This document shows positions 45,783 through 55,002 of a stretch of DNA of 64,000 bases, piece after piece. Made by a program: the position numbers and the translations under genes. Origin of the DNA: an uncultured Chthoniobacterales bacterium (GTDB lineage Bacteria; Verrucomicrobiota; Verrucomicrobiia; Chthoniobacterales; UBA10450); contig CADCTA010000077.1 in NCBI GenBank assembly GCA_902805675.1, forward strand, positions 1-64,000, written 5' to 3'. The notes beneath the pieces were generated by a model, which searched no databases, was not told the origin of the DNA, and saw only the letters and a program-made list of their open reading frames with translations. How positions within the stretch are numbered: the first letter of the stretch is position 1; each line of letters starts with the position of its first letter.

Positions 45783-46310
45783 ATGACCGCGACCGAAGCC
45801 TACGAGTCGGTGACAAACGGCGGCGCGAGTGACTTCGCTGCCGTGGTCGAGATCCTTCGCGAGCATGGGCCATGGTGTCTCATTGGCGGGCTTGCGATCA
45901 ATTGCCATGTCGAACCGGTCTACACGCTGGACGCCGACATCGTCGTGCTTTCTCAGGAGCTTGCCACCATCGCGGAGCGGCTTCGACACGTTGGCTTCAG
46001 TTTGAGCGAATTCCCTCACTCTACGAATGCGCAGCGTGGCGCGGGCAGGCTCAATATCCAGTTCACGACCGACCCGCGGTATCAGGAGTTCGTCACGGCT
46101 GCGGCGGAGGCCGACGTGCTGGGGCTGCGGGTGCCGATTGCCACCATTGAGAATCTGGTGCGTGGAAAGGTTTGGGCGTGGAGTGATAAGGAACGGCGGC
46201 TCAGCAAGCGCAAGAAGGACGAGCTGGATTTAATCCGTATCGCGGACGCGTATCCGCGGCTTAGACACATGATGCCTCCGGGCATCGTCTCACAATTGGA
46301 GAATGGATAA
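45783..46310 (+). CDS. nucleotidyltransferase-fold protein
   Basis: 175 residues. CLIGGLAINCHVEPVYTLDADIVV matches the GG...DxD active site of the DNA polymerase beta-like minimal nucleotidyltransferases, as in AbiEii/MNT and UTRA-less antitoxin groups. Asp residues for metal binding (DAD) are present. A partner such as a HEPN or AbiEi protein is missing on either side. Its last eight bases overlap the start of an HtrA protease gene, so the two are likely co-translated. It could be a stand-alone nucleotidyltransferase or a remnant antitoxin-like gene. Confidence 0.75.
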   Translation: MTATEAYESVTNGGASDFAAVVEILREHGPWCLIGGLAINCHVEPVYTLDADIVVLSQELATIAERLRHVGFSLSEFPHSTNAQRGAGRLNIQFTTDPRYQEFVTAAAEADVLGLRVPIATIENLVRGKVWAWSDKERRLSKRKKDELDLIRIADAYPRLRHMMPPGIVSQLENG

Positions 46311-47451
46311 GCGACCCACTACCGCTGCGATTACGGCGCTCCTGATTGCTTCTTGGGCGCTGTCGGCTTTCGCTCAGGCCGATCCCGCATCAGAGCCGAC
46401 GGTGCTGGCGGTGGCGAAGGCATTACCGGCTGTGGTGAACATCAATACCGAGCGCGTGGTGCGACGGCGCGTGCGCGATCCGTTCGAGGATTTCGCGGCG
46501 CAATATTTCGGCAACTACCGCAGCCGGCCGCGTGAGATCAGCCAAACGCTACAGAGCCTTGGCTCCGGTTTCATCGTCGATCCCGCCGGCTACATCATCA
46601 CGAACCAGCACGTCGTCGAACGCGCAGCCGACCTCAAGATCGAGGTGACGATGAATGACGGGAAGACTTACAACGCCCGCTACATCACCGGCGACGAGAA
46701 GAAGGATCTGGCCTTCATCAAGATCGACGTGAAGGAGCCGCTACCCTTTATCTCCCTCGAGAATCTCTCGCCCAACCTGCTCGGCCAGACCGTCCTCGTG
46801 GTCGGCAACGCGCTTGGCTACAGCAGCTCGATCAGTCGCGGCGTCCTCAGCGGGCAGAAACGCGACATCACCATCGGCGAGACCGAATACAAGAATCTCC
46901 TCCAGACCGACGCGGCCATTAACCCGGGCAACAGCGGAGGGCCGTTGATCGACCTTTCGGCGCGGCTCGTGGGTGTCAGCTCCGCGAAGATGGCGTTCAC
47001 CGACCAGGGCGTGCCGACGCAGGGGCTCGGGTTTGCGATTCCGGCAGAGAGCGTGCGCGAAAGCGTCGAGCAGTTTAAGAAGATCGCCGCCAACCAGCCG
47101 GTGCCGAAGACCCCGGACGCGGCGGATGCTCAGGCGCCCTCGAATGCGGAACGGTTGTTCGGCCTGCAGCTACAAAACCTCACGCAGGAGCTCACCGATG
47201 CGCTCGGCCTCACGCCCGGCCGAGGCGTCCTGATCACGGCGGTCGAGCCCGGCAGCCCCGCAGAGAATGTCGGTATCGAGCGCGGATTGGTCGTCTATCG
47301 CGTCGGCAAGCACGAGATCCGGTCGATGAATCAGCTCGAGACGCTGCTGGCGCGTGCAAAGCCCGGCACCTCCGTCGACTTCACGGTTGGGATTCAGCGG
47401 CCGGGCTCCCAGTCCCCGCGCCTAGCAACCGTCACCTTGACGGCGCGCTGA
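46303..47451 (+). CDS. HtrA/DegP-type periplasmic serine protease
   Basis: 382 residues. Signal peptide ending near SAFAQA (1-25), then a trypsin-like domain with catalytic H103 (TNQHVV), D135 (KKDLAFI) and S211 (PGNSGGPL). A single C-terminal PDZ domain follows (about 285-380, GVLITAVEPGSPAENVGIERG). Proteases of this layout (DegS/DegQ-like) degrade or sense misfolded envelope proteins. The linker (about 255-275) is Ala/Pro/Asp-rich. It overlaps the nucleotidyltransferase gene and precedes an ABC operon by 56 bases. Confidence 0.92.
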   Translation: MDKRPTTAAITALLIASWALSAFAQADPASEPTVLAVAKALPAVVNINTERVVRRRVRDPFEDFAAQYFGNYRSRPREISQTLQSLGSGFIVDPAGYIITNQHVVERAADLKIEVTMNDGKTYNARYITGDEKKDLAFIKIDVKEPLPFISLENLSPNLLGQTVLVVGNALGYSSSISRGVLSGQKRDITIGETEYKNLLQTDAAINPGNSGGPLIDLSARLVGVSSAKMAFTDQGVPTQGLGFAIPAESVRESVEQFKKIAANQPVPKTPDAADAQAPSNAERLFGLQLQNLTQELTDALGLTPGRGVLITAVEPGSPAENVGIERGLVVYRVGKHEIRSMNQLETLLARAKPGTSVDFTVGIQRPGSQSPRLATVTLTAR

Positions 47452-47507
47452 CGCTCTAAAAATTCCCAACGCTCTGCGGGTTCAGTTGTCTCAAGGAGTT
47501 GCCGCCC

Positions 47508-48443
47508 ATGATTAAGGTCGAAAACCTAACGAAACGCTACGCCGGCCATACGGCGATCAAGGATCTCAGCTTCGAGGTCGGTAAAGGGGAGATCATGGGG
47601 TTTCTCGGGCCGAACGGCGCGGGCAAAAGCACGACGATGCGCATCCTGTCGAGCTTCATGCCGCCGACTTCCGGCCGCGCGACGATCGCGGGCTACGATA
47701 TTTTCGAACAGTCGCTCCAGGCGCGCGCGCACCTCGGTTACATGCCGGAGAACGTGCCCCTCTACAACGACATGCGCGTGACGGAGTATCTCGATTACCG
47801 CGCGGCCCTCAAAGGCGTGCCGCATCGCCGGATCAGCGAGCGCGTCGGCGATGTGAAAGAGCTCTGCGGGCTGAAGGACGTGGAGAAGAAGCTCATCGGC
47901 GCCCTCTCGAAAGGATATCGGCAACGTGTCGGCTTGGCCGACGCACTCGTGCACGAGCCCGATCTGCTGATCCTCGATGAGCCGACCAGCGGCCTCGATC
48001 CAAACCAGATCCGGCAGGTGCGTGACCTCATCCGGAATCTCGGCAAGCAGCACACAATCCTGCTTTCCACGCACATCCTGCCGGAAGTCGAGATGACGTG
48101 CAGCCGCGTCATCATCATCAACAAAGGGCGGATCGAAGCGTGCGACACGCCCGAGAATTTGCTGCACGAGATTCGCACCGCCGGCGGTGTGGTGCTCGAA
48201 GCGAAGGTGGGCAACGAGAACGGCGCCGAGGAATTGAAGAAGATCACGGGGGTGCGCGATGTGACCGCGACGGTTGATGGCGAATGGCAACGCTTCGCCC
48301 TCCGCGTTGAATCAGGAGCCGACCTGCGCGAGGAAGTTTTCCGGTTGGCGGCGGATCGACGGTGGGCGGTGCGGGAGCTGACGCAGCGCCGCGCCACCCT
48401 CGAAGATGTGTTCGTCGAGATCACTCATGCCGATGACGCTTGA
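47508..48443 (+). CDS. ABC transporter ATP-binding protein (GldA-like)
   Basis: 311 residues from the ATG at 47508, which has AAGGAG ten bases upstream. Walker A GPNGAGKS at 34-41, signature LSKGYRQRVGLA, Walker B LLILDEPTSGLDP, and H-switch STHILPEV. The C-terminal ~90 residues form a regulatory-type domain. It begins an operon with an ABC-2 permease, a GldG-like protein and a DUF4340 protein, the same set found in Bacteroidetes gliding gldA-gldFG loci and in many non-gliding bacteria, where the substrate is unknown. Confidence 0.9.
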   Translation: MIKVENLTKRYAGHTAIKDLSFEVGKGEIMGFLGPNGAGKSTTMRILSSFMPPTSGRATIAGYDIFEQSLQARAHLGYMPENVPLYNDMRVTEYLDYRAALKGVPHRRISERVGDVKELCGLKDVEKKLIGALSKGYRQRVGLADALVHEPDLLILDEPTSGLDPNQIRQVRDLIRNLGKQHTILLSTHILPEVEMTCSRVIIINKGRIEACDTPENLLHEIRTAGGVVLEAKVGNENGAEELKKITGVRDVTATVDGEWQRFALRVESGADLREEVFRLAADRRWAVRELTQRRATLEDVFVEITHADDA

Positions 48444-48471
48444 ACACCCGATGACGTCGCTACTTCCAAAC

Positions 48472-48632
48472 GCAGTCATCCTGAGGCTGGCGAAGCGCGC
48501 CGAAGGACCTCACGCAAGCAGGTGGCGCCAGGAAGGAAGGCTGATCGTCGCTGCGGCGGACGGCTTCTGTCGGGCAAACCCCAGTGTGTTTGCGCGAGGT
48601 CCTTCGCCGTCTGCGCGGCTCAGGATGACCGC
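48472..48632. repeat. family-A palindromic repeat (161 bp) inside the ABC operon
   Basis: Left arm gcagtcatcctgaggctgg with cgaaggacctcacgc, right inverted arm gcgcgaggtccttcgccgtc to gctcaggatgaccgcc. It separates the ATPase gene from the permease gene in the same direction. The left arm is more diverged (gctggcgaagcgcgccg) than in the other copies. Confidence 0.85.
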
Positions 48633-48691
48633 CATGGGAGGATTGACGCTCAACCTCACTTCAGAAACACAGCGCATCGAGGAGAACACCA

Positions 48692-49447
48692 ATGCGTAAG
48701 TTCTTCGTCCTCCTGACGCGCGAGGTGCGCAGCTATTTCTACTCACCCGTCGCGTACATCGTTCTCGTCTTCTTCCTCTTCGTCTGCGGCGTGCAGTTCT
48801 ACACGCAGCTCTCGTTCATGAATGGTCAGGCGGTCAGCTATTCCGTGCAGGAGGCGTTCTTTAACTCGGTGTTCTTCTGGTTCGCCTTCGTGCTCATCTT
48901 CCCGCTCATCACGATGCGTTTGTTCGCGGAAGAATTTAAACTCGGCACCATCGAGTCGCTCATGACAGCGCCGGTGCGCGACTGGCAGGTGGTGCTCGCG
49001 AAGTTCTTCGGCGCGCTGGTGTTCTATGTCGTGCTTTGGATCCCGACGCTTCTCTACTTTGCGATCTTCCAGGTCATCACCAAACAGCCTGCGGCGAGCT
49101 CCGCCGGCGCATATCTCGGTTCGTACTTAATGATGCTGCTCCTCGGCATGTTTTACGTCTCGATTGGCTGCCTCGCGTCGGTGCTGACGAAAAACCAGAT
49201 CGTCGCCGCGATCATCTCGTTCTGCGTCATCACGGTGCATTTCTTCTCCGGCCTGCTGTCGTTCATCATGCGCGAGATCAGCTCGGCCACGCGCCAGTTG
49301 CTCGGCTATTTCTCGGCCATCGAGCAGATGGGCACGCTCTCGCGCGGTGAGATCGATACGCGCCCAATGGTCCTCTACATCAGCATGACAATCGTCATGC
49401 TCGTGCTCACCCATCAGGCATTCCAATCGCGGAAGTGGAGGTTGTAA
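48692..49447 (+). CDS. ABC-2 type permease (GldF-like)
   Basis: 251 residues with six hydrophobic segments. The N-terminal LTREVRSYFYSPVAYIVLVF and ITMRLFAEEFKLGTIESLMT are the conserved segments of the GldF/ABC-2 family. GAGGAG sits seven bases before the ATG. The permease would pair with the upstream ATPase; its stop lies two bases before the GldG-like gene, so they are co-translated. The substrate is unknown. Confidence 0.9.
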   Translation: MRKFFVLLTREVRSYFYSPVAYIVLVFFLFVCGVQFYTQLSFMNGQAVSYSVQEAFFNSVFFWFAFVLIFPLITMRLFAEEFKLGTIESLMTAPVRDWQVVLAKFFGALVFYVVLWIPTLLYFAIFQVITKQPAASSAGAYLGSYLMMLLLGMFYVSIGCLASVLTKNQIVAAIISFCVITVHFFSGLLSFIMREISSATRQLLGYFSAIEQMGTLSRGEIDTRPMVLYISMTIVMLVLTHQAFQSRKWRL

Positions 49448-49449
49448 CG

Positions 49450-51018
49450 ATGGCTGACGAGACAACCGAGAACACTCCGACAAGCGCGACCGCGGCGCCA
49501 AATCCGCCGAAGAAGATCCACCGCGTTCGCATCGGGCTGAACGTGCTGATGCAGATCGCGCTCATCCTGTTCCTCGCGGCGATGGTGAACTACCTCGGCT
49601 TCGAGCATTACAAGCGCTGGGATCTCTCGCGCGACAAGAAGTACGAGCTCTCCGACAAATCGAAGCGCTTCCTCGACAGCATCAAAGGCAAGGTGCGCAT
49701 GACGGTGTTCTTCGGCGGCAACAACCCAATCGCCACTGACGTGCAGAACCTGCTGACGCAGTATCAGTACGCATCGAAGGGCAAAGTCGACGTCGAGAAC
49801 ATCGACCCGGAGCGCAGTCTCTCGCGCGCGAAAGAGGTCTTCGAGAAATACAAAGTGGTCAGCGACGAGAGCCTCGTGGTTGTCGACTACGAAGGCCGCA
49901 GCAAGACCGTGAAGGCGTCGGAAATGGCGGACGTCGATCCGGGCAACGCGATGTTCGGCGAAGGCCCGAAGGTCACCGCGTTCAAGGGCGAGCAGGCAAT
50001 CACCGGCGCGATGATCGACCTCGTCGAGGGCAAGAAGAACGAGATCGGTTACGTGCTCGGGCACAAGGAGCCGCCGATCGCGGATGCGGCGCCGACGATG
50101 AGCATGTCGATGCAACCGGAGGCCGGGGCGCGCAGCCCGGTTTCAGTGCTGAAGATGTTGTTCGAAAACGAGAACATCGCGCTCAAGGAGCTGAACCTCT
50201 TCGACGTGCCGACCATCCCCGCGGAGATCAAGACGATCATGATCCTCGGCCCGCAATACGATCTCTCCGATCGCGAGATGCAGTTGCTGCGCGAGTTTTG
50301 GGACAAGCAGGGCCGCATGCTTCTGCTGCTCGATCCGGCGGCGAAAACGCCCAAGCTCCACGCCTTCCTGAGGGAGCTCGGCGTGACGATGAACGACGAT
50401 CGACTGATGGCGAATGTGAAGACCGGCATCCAGGAAGTGGCCCGCGTGCGCGACGTGGTCGGTCGTTTCCTGCCCGACAGCCCGATCACTAAACGACTCG
50501 CGGATGTGCGGGCGCCATTTCTCGGCGGCACATCGTCGCTGACGCTCGCGCCTGAGCAGACGCGGCCGCCGAACATCCGACTGCAGCCACTCGCAGCGGC
50601 AGAAAAAGGCTACTGGGGCGAGGTCGATCACAATTCGTTAGACGACGACGTGCTGCAATTCACGGAGGGCCGTGATCACGACGCACCGCTTCACTTCGCG
50701 GTCTCGATCGAGAAGGGCGGCAGCACAGACGATCGCGTGCAGGCGAACTCGTCGCGCCTCGTCGTAGTGGGGAATTCCGCTTTCGTGCAGGACAGCGCGC
50801 TCACGCAGGACCAGCAGGGTCTCGATTTCATCTCCGGCAGCGCGAATTGGCTCCTCAGCCGCGAACAGCTGATCGGCATTGCGCCGAAGATCCCGCAGAC
50901 TCTGACCTTCAGCCTGGATGAGGGCGCCATGCGAAACCTGCGCTGGCTCATTCTCGTTCTGCTGCCGCTGGTGCCGGCCGTGATCGGCGTGGCGGTCTGG
51001 TGGCAGCGCCGCGCATAG
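49450..51018 (+). CDS. GldG-like ABC-type uncharacterised transport protein
   Basis: 522 residues from the ATG at 49450, with GGAGG nine bases upstream. One N-terminal membrane segment (about 30-48) precedes DLSRDKKYELSDKSKRFLDS, the start of a large extracytoplasmic region (about 50-495). This is the GldG/ABC_transp_aux family with a Rossmann-like part (TVFFGGNNPIATDVQNLL and IMILGPQYDLSDREMQLLRE). A final membrane segment lies at about 500-518. In gliding bacteria GldG is needed for motility; in other phyla its role is open. Third gene of the operon. Confidence 0.88.
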   Translation: MADETTENTPTSATAAPNPPKKIHRVRIGLNVLMQIALILFLAAMVNYLGFEHYKRWDLSRDKKYELSDKSKRFLDSIKGKVRMTVFFGGNNPIATDVQNLLTQYQYASKGKVDVENIDPERSLSRAKEVFEKYKVVSDESLVVVDYEGRSKTVKASEMADVDPGNAMFGEGPKVTAFKGEQAITGAMIDLVEGKKNEIGYVLGHKEPPIADAAPTMSMSMQPEAGARSPVSVLKMLFENENIALKELNLFDVPTIPAEIKTIMILGPQYDLSDREMQLLREFWDKQGRMLLLLDPAAKTPKLHAFLRELGVTMNDDRLMANVKTGIQEVARVRDVVGRFLPDSPITKRLADVRAPFLGGTSSLTLAPEQTRPPNIRLQPLAAAEKGYWGEVDHNSLDDDVLQFTEGRDHDAPLHFAVSIEKGGSTDDRVQANSSRLVVVGNSAFVQDSALTQDQQGLDFISGSANWLLSREQLIGIAPKIPQTLTFSLDEGAMRNLRWLILVLLPLVPAVIGVAVWWQRRA

Positions 51019-51034
51019 TTCGAATTCGAGTTTT

Positions 51035-52873
51035 ATGAAGTCGAAAACGACTCTGATTCTGCTCGTCGTCGTGGTGGCGCTCGCGCTCTGGATCAAGTTC
51101 TACGAGAGCAAGCAACCGAACACCGAAGAGCGGAAGCGCCTCGCCGGGAACGTCGTTAATTTCGAAGAAGACGATCTCGACGGCATCGTGATCCAGAACG
51201 GGGATGATCGCATTGAGCTTCGCCGGAATGACAAGAAGTGGCGGCTCGAAACGCCGATCAAAGATCAGGCGGATAGCTCGTTGGTCGACAGTGTCGTCAG
51301 CGCGCTGGGGAGCTGGCAAAAGGACGAGACGATCTCGGAAGATGAGATCGAAAAAGATAAGGGCCGGCTCGAGGAGTACGACCTCGAGAAGCCAAAGCTG
51401 CGCGTGAAGCTGCTCGGCAAAGGGATGCCGCCCGAGATTCTCTTCGGCAAGGACGCGGCGCTCGAGGGCAAGATGTATGTGCGCCTCGAGAACTCGAAGG
51501 ACTCGTTCCTCGTCTCGCAGCGGGTCAAGACCAACGTGACGAAGAAGGCGGAAGAGTTCCGTGACCGTAAGCTCACGGACGCGAGCAATTCGGAAATTTC
51601 CCGCGTCGCGCTCAAGACTGCTGCCGGCGAAATGGAGTTGCAAAAGCAGGGCGAGCATTGGGAAATCACCCGTCCGCTCCGCGCACGTGGCGACACCCAG
51701 AAGGTCGGCGATCTCGTCTCGCAGATGACGGCCGCACGCATCCAGCAATTCGTCGCGGAAGCGGGCGGCGATCTACAGCCGTACGGTCTGACGGAGCCGC
51801 GCGGCTCGATCACGTTGTTCAAGCAGGACGACAAAGAGGGGCAGGTGCTCCAGATCGGCGGCACACCGCCTGAGCAACAGGATCAGGTTTACGTGCGCTT
51901 CTCGGCGCGGAATTTCGTCTACACGCTGCCAAAGAAGCTCGAGGAAATCCTCAACACCAAGCCGGCCGATCTCCGCGACCGCCACCTCGTGCGCTTCGAC
52001 ACGAACCTCCTCGATCGGATCACGATCGACGCGCCGGGCAAAGGCAAGACAGTGCTGGCGCGCAAAGAGCAAGTCTGGGCGATATCGAGCCGCGACAACC
52101 AGCTGGCCAACAATACTGAAGTCACCCGCTTGCTCGACACATTGAAGAACGCGCAGGTCACGCGCTTCGTGGAGGACGTCGCCTCCGATTTGCCGAAATA
52201 CGGGCTCGATCAGCCGCAACTGCAGGTCACGCTCAGCTCCTTCGCCTCGGAGAACACGGCGGAGACTGCGGCCGGCGAGAAGCCGATCGCTACGATCGCA
52301 TTCGGCAAAGTCGATGGCGACAACGTGTTCGCGCGGATCGGCGAAGAGCCGTTCGTCGTGGCGGTTCCGCGGACGTTGCTCGACCAGATCTTCGCCGACC
52401 CGGCGAAGTGGCAGGAGCTCGCGATCTTCAAGTTCAAGCCGGAAGATCTGCAACGCCTCACCGTCAGGACCGACAAGGAAACAACGCTGACGCGCGGCCC
52501 GAACAACGAATGGGCGCGCGCCGAGGGCAGCGAACCAGTCAACCAGGTGAATGTGCAATCCCTGCTGAATACGTTGAGCGACTTGCGCGCCGTGCGCTGG
52601 GAGAGCACCGCAACGCCGCAGCAGGCTTTCGACCAGGTCCAGATCACGATCGAATTCACGACGTCGGCTGATGACAAGACGATGCACAAGCTCGTGGTGG
52701 GCGGACCGGCGGGCGGCGGAATGTGGTACGGGCGTGTGGAGGGACGCGAGGGCGTGTTCGTGCTCAGCAACCCGGACTTCAACGCCCTGCGTTTGCCGCT
52801 CGGTGAGCCAACGGCTCCGCCCGTCGTCGCACCATCGCCACCAGCCGCGCCCGCTGCCTCGGCCTCGCCGTAA
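51035..52873 (+). CDS. DUF4340 domain protein
   Basis: 612 residues. Membrane anchor at about 5-20 (LILLVVVVALALWIKFY), then repeated DUF4340-type units: the block LEEYDLEKPKLRVKL... recurs in looser form as LQPYGLTEPRGSITLFKQ and LPKYGLDQPQLQVTLSSF, so at least three units are present (about 85, 235 and 385). A Pro/Ala-rich tail ends the protein. It is extracytoplasmic, follows the GldG-like gene by 16 bases, and is the usual last member of this ABC operon. Biochemical function unknown. Confidence 0.88.
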   Translation: MKSKTTLILLVVVVALALWIKFYESKQPNTEERKRLAGNVVNFEEDDLDGIVIQNGDDRIELRRNDKKWRLETPIKDQADSSLVDSVVSALGSWQKDETISEDEIEKDKGRLEEYDLEKPKLRVKLLGKGMPPEILFGKDAALEGKMYVRLENSKDSFLVSQRVKTNVTKKAEEFRDRKLTDASNSEISRVALKTAAGEMELQKQGEHWEITRPLRARGDTQKVGDLVSQMTAARIQQFVAEAGGDLQPYGLTEPRGSITLFKQDDKEGQVLQIGGTPPEQQDQVYVRFSARNFVYTLPKKLEEILNTKPADLRDRHLVRFDTNLLDRITIDAPGKGKTVLARKEQVWAISSRDNQLANNTEVTRLLDTLKNAQVTRFVEDVASDLPKYGLDQPQLQVTLSSFASENTAETAAGEKPIATIAFGKVDGDNVFARIGEEPFVVAVPRTLLDQIFADPAKWQELAIFKFKPEDLQRLTVRTDKETTLTRGPNNEWARAEGSEPVNQVNVQSLLNTLSDLRAVRWESTATPQQAFDQVQITIEFTTSADDKTMHKLVVGGPAGGGMWYGRVEGREGVFVLSNPDFNALRLPLGEPTAPPVVAPSPPAAPAASASP

Positions 52874-52937
52874 GGCGTGCGGTGCTTTGCGCCAAGCACC
52901 GGCGCGCCTGGCGTAACTCCGAGCGCGCCGACCGCCG

Positions 52938-53663
52938 CTACACGAAGGCCTTCGACTTCTCCGCGGTGTACATCGTGGCGATGCCGCCGGTGAACGGTGT
53001 GGCGCGAGCCGATGCGAAGCCGTTCGCGTCGATCAATCGCGTCATCGTTCCACCGCTCGGAAACTCCTCGATTGACGCTGCGAGGTACTCGTACGCATCA
53101 CGGCGCCCTGTCACGAGGGAGGCGAGTGCGGGCAGACAACGGTGTAGATAAACGCGATAGGCTGGGCGCAAGAGCGGGACAGGCACGGAGAAATCGAGCA
53201 CCAGGAGATGTCCACCCTCCCTCACCACGCGTGCCATCTCGCGGATCGCCGCGGCCCAATCAGACATGTTGCGCAGGCCGAAGGCGACCGTCACACAATC
53301 GAAACTGCCATCCTCGAATGGCAGCGCGAGCGCATCTGCCGCGGTTGTGCGCGTCAGCCCTTTGGCACGAGCACGTGCCAGCATCTCGGTCGAGAAATCC
53401 GCTCCGGTGACTTCCGCCTGGGGCATGCGGCGTTGGATCGCGAGCGCTAGATCTCCGCTGCCGGTGGCAAGGTCGAGAATGCGGCGAGCGCCCCAGCGTT
53501 CAACCGTTCCCGTCGCGCGCCATCGCCAGTAGAAATCGACGCCGCCGCTGAGCAGATGATTTGCAAGATCGTAGCGAGGCGCGATGCCGTCGAACATCCC
53601 GCGAACTCGTTCCGGCTCTCGCGACGGTGCTCTGGTCGAGTGGTCGATCGCGGGCGCCGCCAT
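52938..53663 (-). CDS. ubiE: demethylmenaquinone/ubiquinone methyltransferase (UbiE/MenG)
   Basis: 241 residues from the ATG at 53663. Class I SAM methyltransferase. FDGIAPRYDLANHLLSGG is the family N-terminal signature, ILDLATGSGDLALAI binds SAM, and VTVAFGLRNMSDW and LVLDFSVPV complete the UbiE/MenG pattern. It adds the ring methyl group in menaquinone (or ubiquinone) synthesis at the membrane. No other quinone gene is near. The name menG would suit if the organism makes menaquinone, as Verrucomicrobia generally do. Confidence 0.93.
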   Translation of the reverse strand: MAAPAIDHSTRAPSREPERVRGMFDGIAPRYDLANHLLSGGVDFYWRWRATGTVERWGARRILDLATGSGDLALAIQRRMPQAEVTGADFSTEMLARARAKGLTRTTAADALALPFEDGSFDCVTVAFGLRNMSDWAAAIREMARVVREGGHLLVLDFSVPVPLLRPAYRVYLHRCLPALASLVTGRRDAYEYLAASIEEFPSGGTMTRLIDANGFASARATPFTGGIATMYTAEKSKAFV

Positions 53664-53798
53664 GGTGCCGCAGCGTAACACCGCGCCAGCCGGGCAGCGA
53701 ACCATGTCCTACGCTGCTTACGCGCGCTGGCTCGCTGGCGATCCGTCGGCACTCAGAAACAGCCGACCTCCAGTACGTCTGCCGTCGAATTCTAGACG

Positions 53799-54671
53799 AT
53801 GGCTCTTTCCTACACGCTACGGCAGCCGCTTAAGACAGCTGCGGCAGACGCGGCTGATCGGCTCGTCCTTATTACGGGCGCGGCCGGCAACATCGGCAGC
53901 TACTTTGCGGAACAAAACCGCGGGCGTTATCGGCTTCGGCTGATGCTGCGCAATGGTGACAAAGAGGCAGGGCTTCGCGAGTACGGGGAGATCGTCAAAG
54001 GTGACATCACGAACCTGGAGCAGATGAAGGAGCTGTGCCGCGGCGCGGACACCGTGCTCCACCTTGCCGCCAGCGCGAGCCCGTCGTCGACGTGGGACGA
54101 AGTGCTGCCGGCCAACATCATCGGCACCTACAATGTCTTCGCCGCGGCAAAATCGGCGGACTGCCGCCGCGTGATCTACGCTTCGTCGATCCATGCTGTC
54201 TCGGGTTATCCGCCGGATGTGCAGGTGAAGACGTCCGATCCGGTCAATCCCGGTGATCTCTACGGTGTTTCGAAATGCTTCGGAGAAGCGCTCGCGCGAT
54301 ATTGCGCGGAGAAGGAAAATCTCTCCGCAATCGCGCTGCGCATCGGCGCGTTTCAGCCGATCGAAACGGCGCAAGACGAGGCGAACATCGGGTTGCTCGA
54401 CGCCTTCGTTTCGCAACGCGACCTGAATCAGCTGATCATCCGCTGCATAGACGCCGAACACATTCAGTGGGCCGTGTTCAATGGGCTGAGCAACAACCGT
54501 TTCAAACGGCTCGATCTCTCTGATGCACGCGAGCTGGTCGGCTACGAACCGCAGGATGATCTCGCGGAAGAGCATCCGCAGCTGGAGCCGACGGAGCTGG
54601 CCGAGGATATTCGTGCCCACAGCAAAGCGGACGCGTCGCAGCAGTCTGGGATGCGCGAAGAGGTGGACTGA
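53799..54671 (+). CDS. NAD-dependent epimerase/dehydratase (uronate-dehydrogenase-like)
   Basis: 290 residues. Extended SDR: the Rossmann loop is ITGAAGNIGS, ASSIHAV holds the catalytic Ser, and YGVSK is the YxxxK pair. The short length, GNIGS loop and RIGAFQP segment resemble uronate dehydrogenase (Udh)-like members rather than UDP-sugar epimerases. It would oxidise or epimerise a sugar or uronate in the cytoplasm. It precedes a small charged-protein gene by 19 bases. Confidence 0.85.
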   Translation: MALSYTLRQPLKTAAADAADRLVLITGAAGNIGSYFAEQNRGRYRLRLMLRNGDKEAGLREYGEIVKGDITNLEQMKELCRGADTVLHLAASASPSSTWDEVLPANIIGTYNVFAAAKSADCRRVIYASSIHAVSGYPPDVQVKTSDPVNPGDLYGVSKCFGEALARYCAEKENLSAIALRIGAFQPIETAQDEANIGLLDAFVSQRDLNQLIIRCIDAEHIQWAVFNGLSNNRFKRLDLSDARELVGYEPQDDLAEEHPQLEPTELAEDIRAHSKADASQQSGMREEVD

Positions 54672-54690
54672 CGCGAGCGGTCGCGGCTCA

Positions 54691-54900
54691 ATGGATCCCT
54701 ACGCCAGCCCGAAAGAAACGAAGGTCGGCGCGAATCGCCCGAAGATTCAGCACGTCGCGGAGACGCCGGAGCAACGGCGGACCCGACGCGAGCGCCAGGC
54801 GGAGAAGGAAGCCGTCATGGCAGAGCGGCGCGGGATCAAGAAATCCGCGCGCCGGCATCTTAAACAGCAGATGCTCGCCGAGCTCGACGACACGGAATAG
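54691..54900 (+). CDS. small highly charged hypothetical protein
   Basis: 69 residues from the ATG at 54691. The sequence is dominated by R, E, K and Q (TPEQRRTRRERQAEKEAVMA then KKSARRHLKQQML) and is predicted to be a single long helix with a basic centre. No family recognised. It follows the epimerase gene closely in the same direction. No ribosome-binding site is clear. The coding call rests on length, position and consistent charge pattern only. Confidence 0.5.
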   Translation: MDPYASPKETKVGANRPKIQHVAETPEQRRTRRERQAEKEAVMAERRGIKKSARRHLKQQMLAELDDTE

Positions 54901-55002
54901 CGGCGACGGCAGCTGCGGCACCGTTCGGACGCGACGCGCTCGCACGTCCCGCGTCCTGTGCTCGACAGAGCCGAGCTGCGTCGCTACCGAATCGCTACAG
55001 TC

